From: Streptomyces chryseus
GTDB taxonomy: Bacteria > Actinomycetota > Actinomycetes > Streptomycetales > Streptomycetaceae
Reading direction: 5' to 3'
NCBI RefSeq assembly: GCF_014650755.1
Contig: NZ_BMVO01000011.1
Coordinates: forward strand, 62,001-126,000
Length of the DNA stretch: 64,000 bases
Under the pieces are notes generated by a model. The model searched no databases, was not told where the DNA came from, and saw only the letters and a list, made by a program, of their open reading frames with translations. The position numbers and the translations under genes were made by a program. Below, in pieces: positions 43,138 to 50,699 of this stretch; position 1 is the first letter of the stretch, and every line of letters starts with the position of its first letter.

Positions 43138-43932
43138 ATGTCGAAACACGAGCGGTGGAGCGCACTGCTGGAACTGCTGGCCGCCGAGGGCAGGCTGGAG
43201 GTCGAGGAGGCCGCGAGCACCCTGGAGGTCTCGGCCGCGACCATCCGCCGGGACCTGGACGAGCTGGCGGAGCAGCAGATGCTCGTACGGACGCGGGGCG
43301 GGGCGATCGCACACGGTGTCTCGTACGAACTGCCCCTGCGCTACAAGTCCTCGCGCCACGCGTCGGAGAAGCAGCGGATCGCGGCGGCCGCGGCGGAGCT
43401 GGTCGCCGACGGGGACGTGGTCGGGCTCAACGGCGGCACGACGACCACGGAGGTGGCGCGGGCGCTGGCGCTGCGGGCGTCCGCGGCCGGCCCGGGCACC
43501 GGGGGCGCGGGGCCGGCGCTGACGGTGGTCACCAACGCGCTCAACATCGCGGGGGAGCTGGCCGTACGGCCGCAGATCAAGATCGTGGTCACGGGCGGGG
43601 TGGCGCGGCCCCAGACGTTCGAGCTGGTCGGGCCGCTGACCACGGGCGTACTGCACGAGGTCGTGCTGGACGTCGTGGTGCTGGGCGTCGACGGGGTGGA
43701 CCCGGACCTGGGGGTGATGGCGCATCAGGAGGACGAGGCGAGCGTCAGCCGGCTGTTCGCGGAGCGGGCGCACCGGGTGATCGTGGTGACGGACTCGTCG
43801 AAGATGGGGAAGCGGGCGTTCGCCCGGATCTGCGGGCTGGACCGGATCGACGTGGTGGTCACGGACGCGGGGATCTCGGCGGAGGCGGTGGAGCGGCTCA
43901 CCGCTGCGGGGATCAAGGTGATCGCCGTGTGA
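43138..43932 (+). CDS. DeoR/AgaR-family transcriptional regulator
   Basis: The 264-residue regulator has an N-terminal HTH, VEEAASTLEVSAATIRRDLDEL, with the conserved TIRRDL recognition helix. Its C-terminal sugar-phosphate sensor domain contains LNGGTTTTEVARAL and VVTNALNIAGEL, and DSSKMGKRAF near the end is typical of AgaR/GlpR relatives. It should repress the divergent SIS gene and perhaps the GH109 unit until an amino-sugar phosphate binds. AAGGAG lies 10 nt before the ATG. An earlier in-frame ATG at 43027 would overlap the operator region. Confidence 0.9.
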   Translation: MSKHERWSALLELLAAEGRLEVEEAASTLEVSAATIRRDLDELAEQQMLVRTRGGAIAHGVSYELPLRYKSSRHASEKQRIAAAAAELVADGDVVGLNGGTTTTEVARALALRASAAGPGTGGAGPALTVVTNALNIAGELAVRPQIKIVVTGGVARPQTFELVGPLTTGVLHEVVLDVVVLGVDGVDPDLGVMAHQEDEASVSRLFAERAHRVIVVTDSSKMGKRAFARICGLDRIDVVVTDAGISAEAVERLTAAGIKVIAV

Positions 43933-43962
43933 GAAGGGGGCCCGGCCCCTCGCCACGGCCTC

Positions 43963-44003
43963 CCGCCCCTCCGGGTCGGCTCGGGGCCGGTCCGGAGGGG
44001 CGG
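43963..44003. terminator. Shared terminator between converging genes
   Basis: CCGCCCCTCCGG pairs with CCGGAGGGGCGG (12 bp, 17-nt loop) between the DeoR and NEW3 stops. It can work in both directions. Confidence 0.65.
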
Positions 44004-44016
44004 TCCGGGCACGGGG

Positions 44017-45048
44017 TTACGGCCCGGCTATCGCCATGGCGAAGAGGTGGATGTTGGCGTTCGCCGGCAGGACCACGAACTCCACCGTCTTCTCCTGGTC
44101 CAGCGGCACCGCGTGCGCGAAGACGCTGTACTTCACCGTGGCGTTGCCGTACCCGTCCTGGCGGTTGCGGCCGTCGGTCGACTTGACCAGCGTCGCGCCG
44201 TGCGCCGTCACGGGGTCGAAGGACCAGTTGGGGAAGCCGAAGGCGCCCGTACTGGAGGTCCCGTCGGTGTAGTGGACGGTCGCGCTGCCCGTCGCCGCGC
44301 TGGTGACGCCCGAGCCGAGGAACACCAGCCTGGCGCCCTTGCCGCCCAGGGCGATCGCCTGCCCGCCGCTCGCCACGTTGTCCTTCGTCCCGGCCGGCAC
44401 GTCCGGCCAGGTCAGCCTGGCCCCGAGGGCCTCGACGGAGGCTCCCGGCGTCAGGCCCACCGCCGCGAGCCTCTGCGCGGAGAAGCTGTTGCCCTCGCCG
44501 TCGTAGTCGCCCGCCCTCGTCGCGGACTCGTCGGTGATCGCGACGTTGTTGTACGCCGCCGCCAGGTTCGGCTGCGGCGTCCCGGACCGCTCCGTCCGGG
44601 TGCCGGTGGCCGTGCCCTCGCCGTCGCCGCCCGTGTACGTCGCCGTCGCCCGGAACGTACGGATCACGAAACCGGGCCGCTTCTCCGGCACCTGGATCCG
44701 GAAGGTCGCAGCGGCCGTGGCGCCGGCCGCGAGCGAGCCGTCGACGGCCCGTACGGACGGCTGGACCGCCCATCCGACCGGTCCGGCGAACGCCACCCGC
44801 AACGCGCGCATGCGCTGCGGACCGGCGTTCTTGACGGTCACCTTCACCGTCGAGACGGCCGGACCGTCCAGGTCCACGGGCGAGACGGTCACCTCCGTCC
44901 CGGCCGCCGCCGTCGTGGCCCGCGGCCCGGCCGCGGTCGCCGTCTGGGCCGGGACGAGCAGCACCGCGCCCGCCACCGCGGCGGCCAGTGCGCGCAGAGG
45001 GGTGATCAGTCGTGCGGGGGCTGAGGCTGGGACAGAGGCTGATCTCAT
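44017..45048 (-). CDS. Secreted NEW3-domain protein
   Basis: The 343-residue protein has a long signal peptide (hydrophobic ~18-40). The N-terminal part (~45-140: VTVSPVDLDGPAVSTVKVTVKNAG) is a NEW3 immunoglobulin-like domain as in alpha-galactosidase accessories. The C-terminal part (AYNNVAITDESATRAGDYDGEG) resembles carbohydrate-binding modules attached to secreted glycosidases. No catalytic motif. It sits 31 bp after the GH109-like gene on the same strand, so they are likely co-transcribed. AAGGAG lies 7 nt before the ATG. Confidence 0.7.
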   Translation of the reverse strand: MRSASVPASAPARLITPLRALAAAVAGAVLLVPAQTATAAGPRATTAAAGTEVTVSPVDLDGPAVSTVKVTVKNAGPQRMRALRVAFAGPVGWAVQPSVRAVDGSLAAGATAAATFRIQVPEKRPGFVIRTFRATATYTGGDGEGTATGTRTERSGTPQPNLAAAYNNVAITDESATRAGDYDGEGNSFSAQRLAAVGLTPGASVEALGARLTWPDVPAGTKDNVASGGQAIALGGKGARLVFLGSGVTSAATGSATVHYTDGTSSTGAFGFPNWSFDPVTAHGATLVKSTDGRNRQDGYGNATVKYSVFAHAVPLDQEKTVEFVVLPANANIHLFAMAIAGP

Positions 45049-45079
45049 GGCCTGCTCCTTCGACGGTGCGTCCGGCAGC

Positions 45080-46537
45080 TCAGGAAACGGGGGGCATCTC
45101 GGTCATGCGCGAGTCCAGGCCGGAGCGCAGGTTGACCCAGCCGCCGCGCGTGAAGTCGGGTATCGCGACCGGCCGTCCCTTGGCGGCCAGCGACATGACG
45201 CTCAGCGGTACCGGCGAGCACCAGGCCGCCGAGTCGTACACGTCGATGTCCGGCACCAGCCCCGCTCGCATCGTCTGCACCGTGCGCCACTGGAGTACGT
45301 AGTCCATGCCGCCGTGGCCGCCGTTGTTCGCGGCGTCGTCGCCGATCTTCTTCCACAGCCAGTGGTCGAACTCCTTGCGGTACGTGTCGAAGTCCCGCCA
45401 GGAGTGGCCGCCGTGGTCCGGCTCGACGTAGATGCGGCCGCCGGTCGTCGACGTACCCGCGTAGTCCTCGAAGATCCCGCGCGTCCCGGCGATGGAGTTG
45501 ATGCGGCTGTACGGGCGGGGCGAACTCACGTCGTGCTCCGCCCTGATGGTCCGGCCCTTCGCCGTCTCGATCGAGCAGGTCACCAGGTCGCCGTTGACGT
45601 ACGTCTCGTTCCACGACGGGTGCGACCGGGGGACGAAACGCTCCCGGTAGTCGGCGAGGCCCTTCGGCGCGGTCGCGGTCGCCTTCAGCGTCGTCATGCG
45701 GTCGCCGCGGTTGATGTCCATGGCCGCCGCGATCGGGGCCAGGCCGTGCATGGCGTAGAAGGACGCGGTGCTGCGGGTGTGCCAGAGGCGGCGCCAGGAG
45801 TCGGTGTAGTACGTGGGGGAGAAGAGCAGGGCGCGCAGATCGTGCAGGTAGCCGCCGTGGCCGTTGGTGATGTCGCCGAACAGGCCCTCGTGCGCGGCCT
45901 TGAGCATGGCCAGTTCGTTGCGGCCGTAGTTGCAGTTCTCGGACAGCATCAGGTTCTTGCGGGTGCGCTCCGAGGTGTCCACGAGGTCCCACAGCTCGCG
46001 CAGTTCCGTAGCGATGGGCAGCTCGACGACGACGTGCTTGTCCGCCAGCAGCGCGGCCTTGCCCTGCTCGTAGTGGAACTCCCACGGCGTCGCGATGTAC
46101 ACGAGGTCGATGTCGTCGCGCTTGAGCATCTCCTCGTACGCGTCCGCCGAGCCGCCGAACTCCGCCGGGCGCGGCTTGCCCTTCGCGACCAGCTGGTCGG
46201 CGGTGCGCTTGGCCCGGTCGGCGCGGATGTCGCAGACGGCGGTCACGACGCAGCCGGGGACGACGGACCAGCCGGTGGTCATGCCGGAGCCGCGGTTGCC
46301 GAGTCCGATCACGCCGACGCGGACCGTCTTGTAGGGCGTGAAGGGCACGTTGATCATCGACTTCTGGCCCGGCCTGCGGCGCGGCGTCTCGGCGGAGCCG
46401 ACGGCAGCGGCGCTCTCGGCGGCCGTGGGCGCCGCCGCCGCGCTCGGGGCCGATCCGATCCCGGCGGCGAGCGACGCTCCGGTGGCCAGCGTCCCTCCCA
46501 GGAGCAAGCGACGTGAGACTGCGGGGATTTCGGGCAT
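45080..46537 (-). CDS. GH109-like NAD-dependent glycosidase (Gfo/Idh/MocA fold), Tat-exported
   Basis: The 485-residue protein has a Tat-type signal (SRRLLLGG within the first 20 residues, then an Ala-rich stretch). The Rossmann domain starts VRVGVIGLGNRGSGM, and EKP-like positions read VVELPIATE. GHGGYLHDLRA and the C-terminal region fit the GH109 family (alpha-N-acetylgalactosaminidase), which uses tightly bound NAD and is Tat-exported folded. It would release GalNAc outside the cell for the SIS enzyme inside. The ATG at 46537 has AGGAG 8 nt upstream. An oxidoreductase role cannot be excluded by eye. Confidence 0.75.
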   Translation of the reverse strand: MPEIPAVSRRLLLGGTLATGASLAAGIGSAPSAAAAPTAAESAAAVGSAETPRRRPGQKSMINVPFTPYKTVRVGVIGLGNRGSGMTTGWSVVPGCVVTAVCDIRADRAKRTADQLVAKGKPRPAEFGGSADAYEEMLKRDDIDLVYIATPWEFHYEQGKAALLADKHVVVELPIATELRELWDLVDTSERTRKNLMLSENCNYGRNELAMLKAAHEGLFGDITNGHGGYLHDLRALLFSPTYYTDSWRRLWHTRSTASFYAMHGLAPIAAAMDINRGDRMTTLKATATAPKGLADYRERFVPRSHPSWNETYVNGDLVTCSIETAKGRTIRAEHDVSSPRPYSRINSIAGTRGIFEDYAGTSTTGGRIYVEPDHGGHSWRDFDTYRKEFDHWLWKKIGDDAANNGGHGGMDYVLQWRTVQTMRAGLVPDIDVYDSAAWCSPVPLSVMSLAAKGRPVAIPDFTRGGWVNLRSGLDSRMTEMPPVS

Positions 46538-46703
46538 ACGAGACGCTCCTCGATACGTGACCGGCATCACTTCACTGGCGGGGTCGACTCTCGCGGGATT
46601 GCCAGTTGCATGTCAATAGGTGCTCGCAGGATGCGTCTTACGAACAGAATCAAGCATTCAGGGGTGCGGGGGCGCCCGGCCGACGGTGTACCCAGGTGCA
46701 AGG

Positions 46704-46989
46704 ATGTTCCGCCGCACGGAGCGCAGCCGACGGACGGCCACCGCCCTGCGGCTCGTATCGGTCGGCAAGGTCTACGGAACGGCGGAGAGCGCCGTGACCG
46801 CGCTCGACGGGGTGACGCTCAGCCTGGGGACCGGCACCTTCACCGCCGTCATGGGCCCCTCGGGGTCCGGGAAGTCGACCCTGCGGCACGATCGCGGGGC
46901 TCGCCCTTCACCTACGCCCGAACTGACGGGACCCGCCCGGCCAGGGGCTCGGCATCTGGCTCGGCATCGTGGCAGTCGCCGCGGCCTGA
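46704..46989 (+). pseudogene. ABC transporter remnant: ATPase start joined to a permease-like end
   Basis: An ATG with GGTGCAAGG upstream begins a MacB/LolD-like ATPase (LRLVSVGKVYG, VTALDGVTLSL, GPSGSGKSTL), but the sequence breaks just after Walker A. About 60 nt later another frame gives GLGIWLGIVAVAAA and a stop, like a permease C terminus. The middle of an ATPase-permease pair has been deleted. There is no complete product. Confidence 0.6.
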
Positions 46990-46993
46990 GCAC

Positions 46994-47026
46994 GGAGGGA
47001 GCGCGGAGGGAGCGCGGAGGGAGCGC
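46994..47026. repeat. Tandem repeat, 11-bp unit x3
   Basis: GGAGGGAGCGC is repeated three times without change, just after the ABC remnant. Confidence 0.9.
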
Positions 47027-47110
47027 AGGTGGCGACGCGCGGCAGCGCACGCGGGGGTCCGGGCCGGCGCCGCGCCGGTCGGGCTCCCGCGCGCAGGAGC
47101 GCGGCTCCTG

Positions 47111-47146
47111 CCGGAGTACCGGAGTACCGGAGTACCGGAGTACCGG
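47111..47146. repeat. Tandem repeat, 8-bp unit x4.5
   Basis: CCGGAGTA is repeated four times plus CCGG. It lies between the ABC remnant and the VOC gene end and is not coding. Confidence 0.95.
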
Positions 47147-47178
47147 TGGCCGCGATGCCGGTGGGGCCGGCGGCCGCC

Positions 47179-47994
47179 TCAGGCCGGGGCCGGTGTGGCA
47201 GGGGTGAGCACCACGAAGTCCGCGCCGTGCGGGTCGACGCACAGGGCCATCCGGCCGACGTCCTCGGCGTCGTCCGGGCCCATCAGCAAGCTGCCGCCGT
47301 TCGCGGTGACCTTGGCGACCGTGGCGTCGCAGTCCTCGACGGCGAACACCGGGTGCCAGTACGGCCGGCCGCTGTTCAGCGCCAGTGCCTCCGACGGGAC
47401 CTCCAGGAGGCCGCCGTGCATCCGTTCCGCGGGCTGGCCGGCCGGGGTGATCATCGAATACGTCCCGCCGCCCCCCGGCATCTCCATGTCGTCGGTGGTC
47501 CAGCCGAACAGCCCGCCGTAGAACTGCTTCGCGGCCGCCGAGTCGGTGGTGTAGAGCTCGGTCCAGCACAGGGTGCCCGGCTGGTCCGCGGCCTCCATCC
47601 CCTTGGTGGAGCCCGGCTCCCAGACGGCGAACTGGCCGCCCTGCGGGTCGGTGAACTGAGCCATCCGCCCCTCGCCGTCGGCGTCCATCGGGGTGACCCT
47701 GACCGTGCCGCCCGACCGCTCCACGGCCTCGGTGGTCGCGTCGGCGTCCGGCGTACAGAAGTAGATCATCCAGGCCGAGCGGGCCCCTTCCTCGGTGAGC
47801 TTCCCGATTCCGGCGACCGTCTTCCCGTCCCGCTGGAACATGCCGTAGTCGCCCGCGTCCGGTGCGTCCTGCGGGCCCATGCCCTGGAACTGCCAGCCGA
47901 GCACGGCGCTGTAGAACCCGGCCGCGGCGGGGACGTCGGGAGCGCCGAGGTCGATCCAGCAAGGAGAGCCGGGCACGAAGTCGGTGGTGATCAT
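47179..47994 (-). CDS. VOC-family protein with two glyoxalase-like domains
   Basis: The 271-residue protein is made of two repeats, each opening with a ligand-binding strand (PCWIDLGAPDVPAAAGFYSAVLGW, then LCWTELYTTDSAAAKQFYGGLFGW) and ending with DPQGGQFAVWEP or DPHGADFVVLTP. Streptomyces have many such proteins; some bind antibiotics, others are of unknown use. No clear metal triad is evident. The ATG at 47994 has AAGG upstream. It stands alone between remnants. Confidence 0.8.
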   Translation of the reverse strand: MITTDFVPGSPCWIDLGAPDVPAAAGFYSAVLGWQFQGMGPQDAPDAGDYGMFQRDGKTVAGIGKLTEEGARSAWMIYFCTPDADATTEAVERSGGTVRVTPMDADGEGRMAQFTDPQGGQFAVWEPGSTKGMEAADQPGTLCWTELYTTDSAAAKQFYGGLFGWTTDDMEMPGGGGTYSMITPAGQPAERMHGGLLEVPSEALALNSGRPYWHPVFAVEDCDATVAKVTANGGSLLMGPDDAEDVGRMALCVDPHGADFVVLTPATPAPA

Positions 47995-48088
47995 GACCTT
48001 GCCTTTCGTCGCGCAGATCCTCGTAGATCCAGCCTGGCACCCACCACTGACAAGCGCCGCTCGGCGCCCCGGCACGCGGGAGTGCCCC

Positions 48089-49507
48089 TCAGGGCCGCGC
48101 GGCGACGGAGAAGCGCAGGGCGAAGTGGTCGAGGGTGTACGGCAGCGACCGGCCGGAGCGCGGCCCGCCGGGCCCGCGCAGCCGGATGTCGTGCCGCTCC
48201 AGCAGCGCGGCCACGAGGGTCGAGGTGACCAGCAGGACGACGTCCTCGCCCGGGCACACGCCGGGCCCCGCGCTGAAGGGCACGAGCTCGGGGCCGGTGT
48301 ACGCCGTGCCGTCCAGCCAGATCTCCGGCACGAAGCGGTCGGCGTACGGCGCGGAGCCGTCCCGGTGGAAGTACGGGGTGTACAGGAGGACCGCCGTGCC
48401 CTCGGGCAGGGTTCCCTCGCCCCACCGGGTTTCCCGGGTGCTCTCCCGCAGCAGGAACGGCGTGGTCGGCCACAGCCGTACGGACTCCATGACGCTCGCC
48501 CGGGTGTACGGCAGCACCTGCGGCCGGGCCAGGTCCGGTATGACCAGCTCGTTGCGCACCTGCTGCTCCTGCGCCGGATGGGTGGCCAGCAGCGCGAGCG
48601 TGCGCGCGGCCGCGATGCCCGCCGCGTCGAACGCGAACAGCCAGTGCGGCACCTGGCCCGCGGGGTCGACGCCCGGCTTGGCGGGCGTGCGGCCGAGCGC
48701 CTCGGCGAGGCTGCCCGGCTCCGCCCGGTCCAGGCACGCGCGCAGGTCGCGCAGGAAGCGCTCGCGGGAGGCGGCGGTGACGCGCTGCGGCACCACGGGC
48801 GCCCAGTTGCCGAAGGCGCGCAGCCGTTGGAGACGGTCGGTGAGCGTGGTGTCGTCGCGCGCCGCGTCACCGAGCACCACCCGCCGTACGATCCGCCACC
48901 AAGCCGTGTTGAAGGCGTCCCAGTCCAGCGGGCCGGTGCTCCCGAGCAGCTCGGCGGCCTCCTCGCGGACCGTGTGCACGAACCGCGGGGCGAGGTGGTG
49001 CAGATGGCGGCCGGTTTCCAGGACGTCCTCGTTGAAGGCCCGTCGTTCCTCGCGGTCCTGGCCGGTGGAGATCAGCACGCCGTTCGGCTGGAAGTGGCCG
49101 AGCGCGGCACGTTTCTCGCGCGCCGCCGGGGTGAAGGGCTCCGGCGTCTCGTCCAGTACCCGCCGGGCGTCCTCCGCCGAGAGCGGCAGGGCGACGTCCC
49201 GGCCCGCCAGGCGCAGGTGGAGCGGGCCGGGACCGTACCGCCGGCGCAGCTCGTTCAGGAGCTCCACCGCGTGGCGGTCCGCGTCGAGGCGGGCGGCGAG
49301 CGCCATGCCCCGCCTGCGGCGGACGACGACACCCCCGGCGAGCGTCGGAAGCGCCACCCGTACGGCGACACGGGCGGTGTCCCGTGCGGACGCGCGGGCG
49401 GGGGTGGAGGGGCGGCGCGCGGCGCGCTCGTCCTGTTCGCCGCCGGCGCCCGGCTCACCCGGGTGCGCGCCGCCGGTCCTTCCGGTGACTCGGTGTGTCC
49501 CGGCCAT
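48089..49507 (-). CDS. Cytochrome P450 with an atypical I helix
   Basis: The 472-residue soluble P450 has the heme ligand loop FSAGPGVCPG (Cys418) and the ExxR pair ESVR (Glu341, Arg344). The I helix reads AGIAAA at 296-301. The usual acidic-Thr pair of AGxET is absent, so oxygen activation may differ or the enzyme may bind peroxide. An N-terminal 40-residue Arg/Ala-rich extension precedes the fold. No ferredoxin or biosynthetic genes are adjacent. The ATG at 49507 has GGGAG 8 nt upstream. The substrate is unknown. Confidence 0.82.
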   Translation of the reverse strand: MAGTHRVTGRTGGAHPGEPGAGGEQDERAARRPSTPARASARDTARVAVRVALPTLAGGVVVRRRRGMALAARLDADRHAVELLNELRRRYGPGPLHLRLAGRDVALPLSAEDARRVLDETPEPFTPAAREKRAALGHFQPNGVLISTGQDREERRAFNEDVLETGRHLHHLAPRFVHTVREEAAELLGSTGPLDWDAFNTAWWRIVRRVVLGDAARDDTTLTDRLQRLRAFGNWAPVVPQRVTAASRERFLRDLRACLDRAEPGSLAEALGRTPAKPGVDPAGQVPHWLFAFDAAGIAAARTLALLATHPAQEQQVRNELVIPDLARPQVLPYTRASVMESVRLWPTTPFLLRESTRETRWGEGTLPEGTAVLLYTPYFHRDGSAPYADRFVPEIWLDGTAYTGPELVPFSAGPGVCPGEDVVLLVTSTLVAALLERHDIRLRGPGGPRSGRSLPYTLDHFALRFSVAARP

Positions 49508-49553
49508 CGTGGGGCTCCCTCGGTGCTGGCGGGCCGGCGGCGCCGGGCGGGCC

Positions 49554-50032
49554 TCAGTGCTGGTTCTCGGCCTGGAACATCCAGCGCTGCTTCTCCAGCT
49601 CCGCGGTGAGCCCGATGAAGATGTCCTGCGTCACCGGGTCCGGCTTCTCGGTCGCCCCGATCCGCTCCCGCATCCTGGTGGCGATCACGCCGAGCGCCTC
49701 GACGACCAGGGCCACGACCTCGCTGTCCTGCGTCCAGCCGTCGACGGGCGTGGGCAGTTCGGCGGTCTTGGCGACCGTCTCGACCCGCCCGTCCGGCGCG
49801 ACGCCGATGGCCGACGAGCGCTCCGCGACCACATCGGCGTACGAACGGGCGAAGGTCACCACCTCGTCGAGCTGGAGGTGGATGGAGCGGAAGCGCGGTC
49901 CCACGATCGTCCAGTGGACCTGCTTCGCCAGCAGTGACAGGCCGAGCAGGTCCACCAGCGTGCCCTGGAGGGCCGGGCCTGTGCGGTGGTCTTGCGCGCG
50001 GCTTCGGGCAGGGTGCTCGTGAGGGCGGTCAT
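49554..50032 (-). pseudogene. dps: Dps-family DNA-protection protein, frameshifted
   Basis: The ATG at 50032 (AAGGAG 8 nt upstream) begins MTALTSTLPEAARKTTAQAR, the typical Streptomyces Dps start. The rest (LQGTLVDLLGLSLLAKQVHWTIVGPRFR, the ferroxidase His and neighbouring residues, and the end FQAEN) continues in another frame. One base seems missing in the GGCCGGGCC run at 49971-49979. Dps stores iron and shields DNA under stress. Either the gene is broken or the base call is wrong; the remaining ~145 codons look intact. Confidence 0.75.
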
Positions 50033-50143
50033 GCAGGTGCTCCTTGTCGACACTCCCGTCACGTCTGTGGTCGGTCTCCGTCCGGTTCTGGTGCGGTCCG
50101 GGTTCGTTCCAGGTCCGCAGGGCGTCGCCGCGCCTGCCGGGGG

Positions 50144-50554
50144 TCAGGCGCCTGGGCCTCCGCTGCCGAACGAACCTCCGGACTTCTCGTCCCACCGGGG
50201 CGTGTCCTGGGGATCGCCGGTGCTGGGCCGGCCGGAAGCGTTGCCGGTGTTCCGCAGCTCGTGCGGAAGGAGCCGTCCGCGTCCGCCTTCGGGGGGAACC
50301 ACCTCGTCGGGCTCCCGGCGTTCCGTGACCTCGGGCGGGCCGGAGCCGTCCGGGCGGTGCGGTTGCTCCTGGGGCGTGGGCGGCGACGGTTCGCGGTTCC
50401 TGATGCGGATGCCCCACCACACGGCGGCGATCAGAGCAGCCGCGATCGCGAGCCCGGCGACGAACGGCGCGATGCCGACGAGATGGTCGTTCGCGGCCAG
50501 GGGGTACACGAGGCCGGCGAATTCGCTCGGGCTTGTGCTCTGGATTGCGCTCAT
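50144..50554 (-). CDS. DUF6479 family small membrane protein
   Basis: The 136-residue protein has an N-terminal helix (~28-48, GIAPFVAGLAIAAALIAAVWWGI) followed by an RNR stop-transfer and a Pro/Glu/Arg-rich cytoplasmic tail. ERREPDEV, LPHELRNTGN and GGSFGSGGPG are the DUF6479 landmarks. Function unknown. From memory the family is common in Streptomyces as several paralogues. The start ATG at 50554 follows a GGGTACCC palindrome at 50562-50569. Confidence 0.75.
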   Translation of the reverse strand: MSAIQSTSPSEFAGLVYPLAANDHLVGIAPFVAGLAIAAALIAAVWWGIRIRNREPSPPTPQEQPHRPDGSGPPEVTERREPDEVVPPEGGRGRLLPHELRNTGNASGRPSTGDPQDTPRWDEKSGGSFGSGGPGA

Positions 50555-50699
50555 GCGCGGCGGGTACCCACCGGTGCCCGAGTCATGAGCGGCCGTCCAG
50601 GTGAAACATTTCCGCACGTTCACCGCACCCCCGCCGACCTGCGACGACACCCTGTCCTGCCGAGTACGCCGGACCACGCGCGCAGAGCCCCCCGCGCCG

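Noticed and set aside
48089..49507. P450 as part of a natural-product cluster
   Set aside because: No ferredoxin, synthase or tailoring genes lie nearby; neighbours are VOC, dps and housekeeping-type genes.
50562..50569. GGGTACCC as a SigB promoter for the DUF6479 gene
   Set aside because: No GNNT at 14-16 nt upstream on the minus strand.
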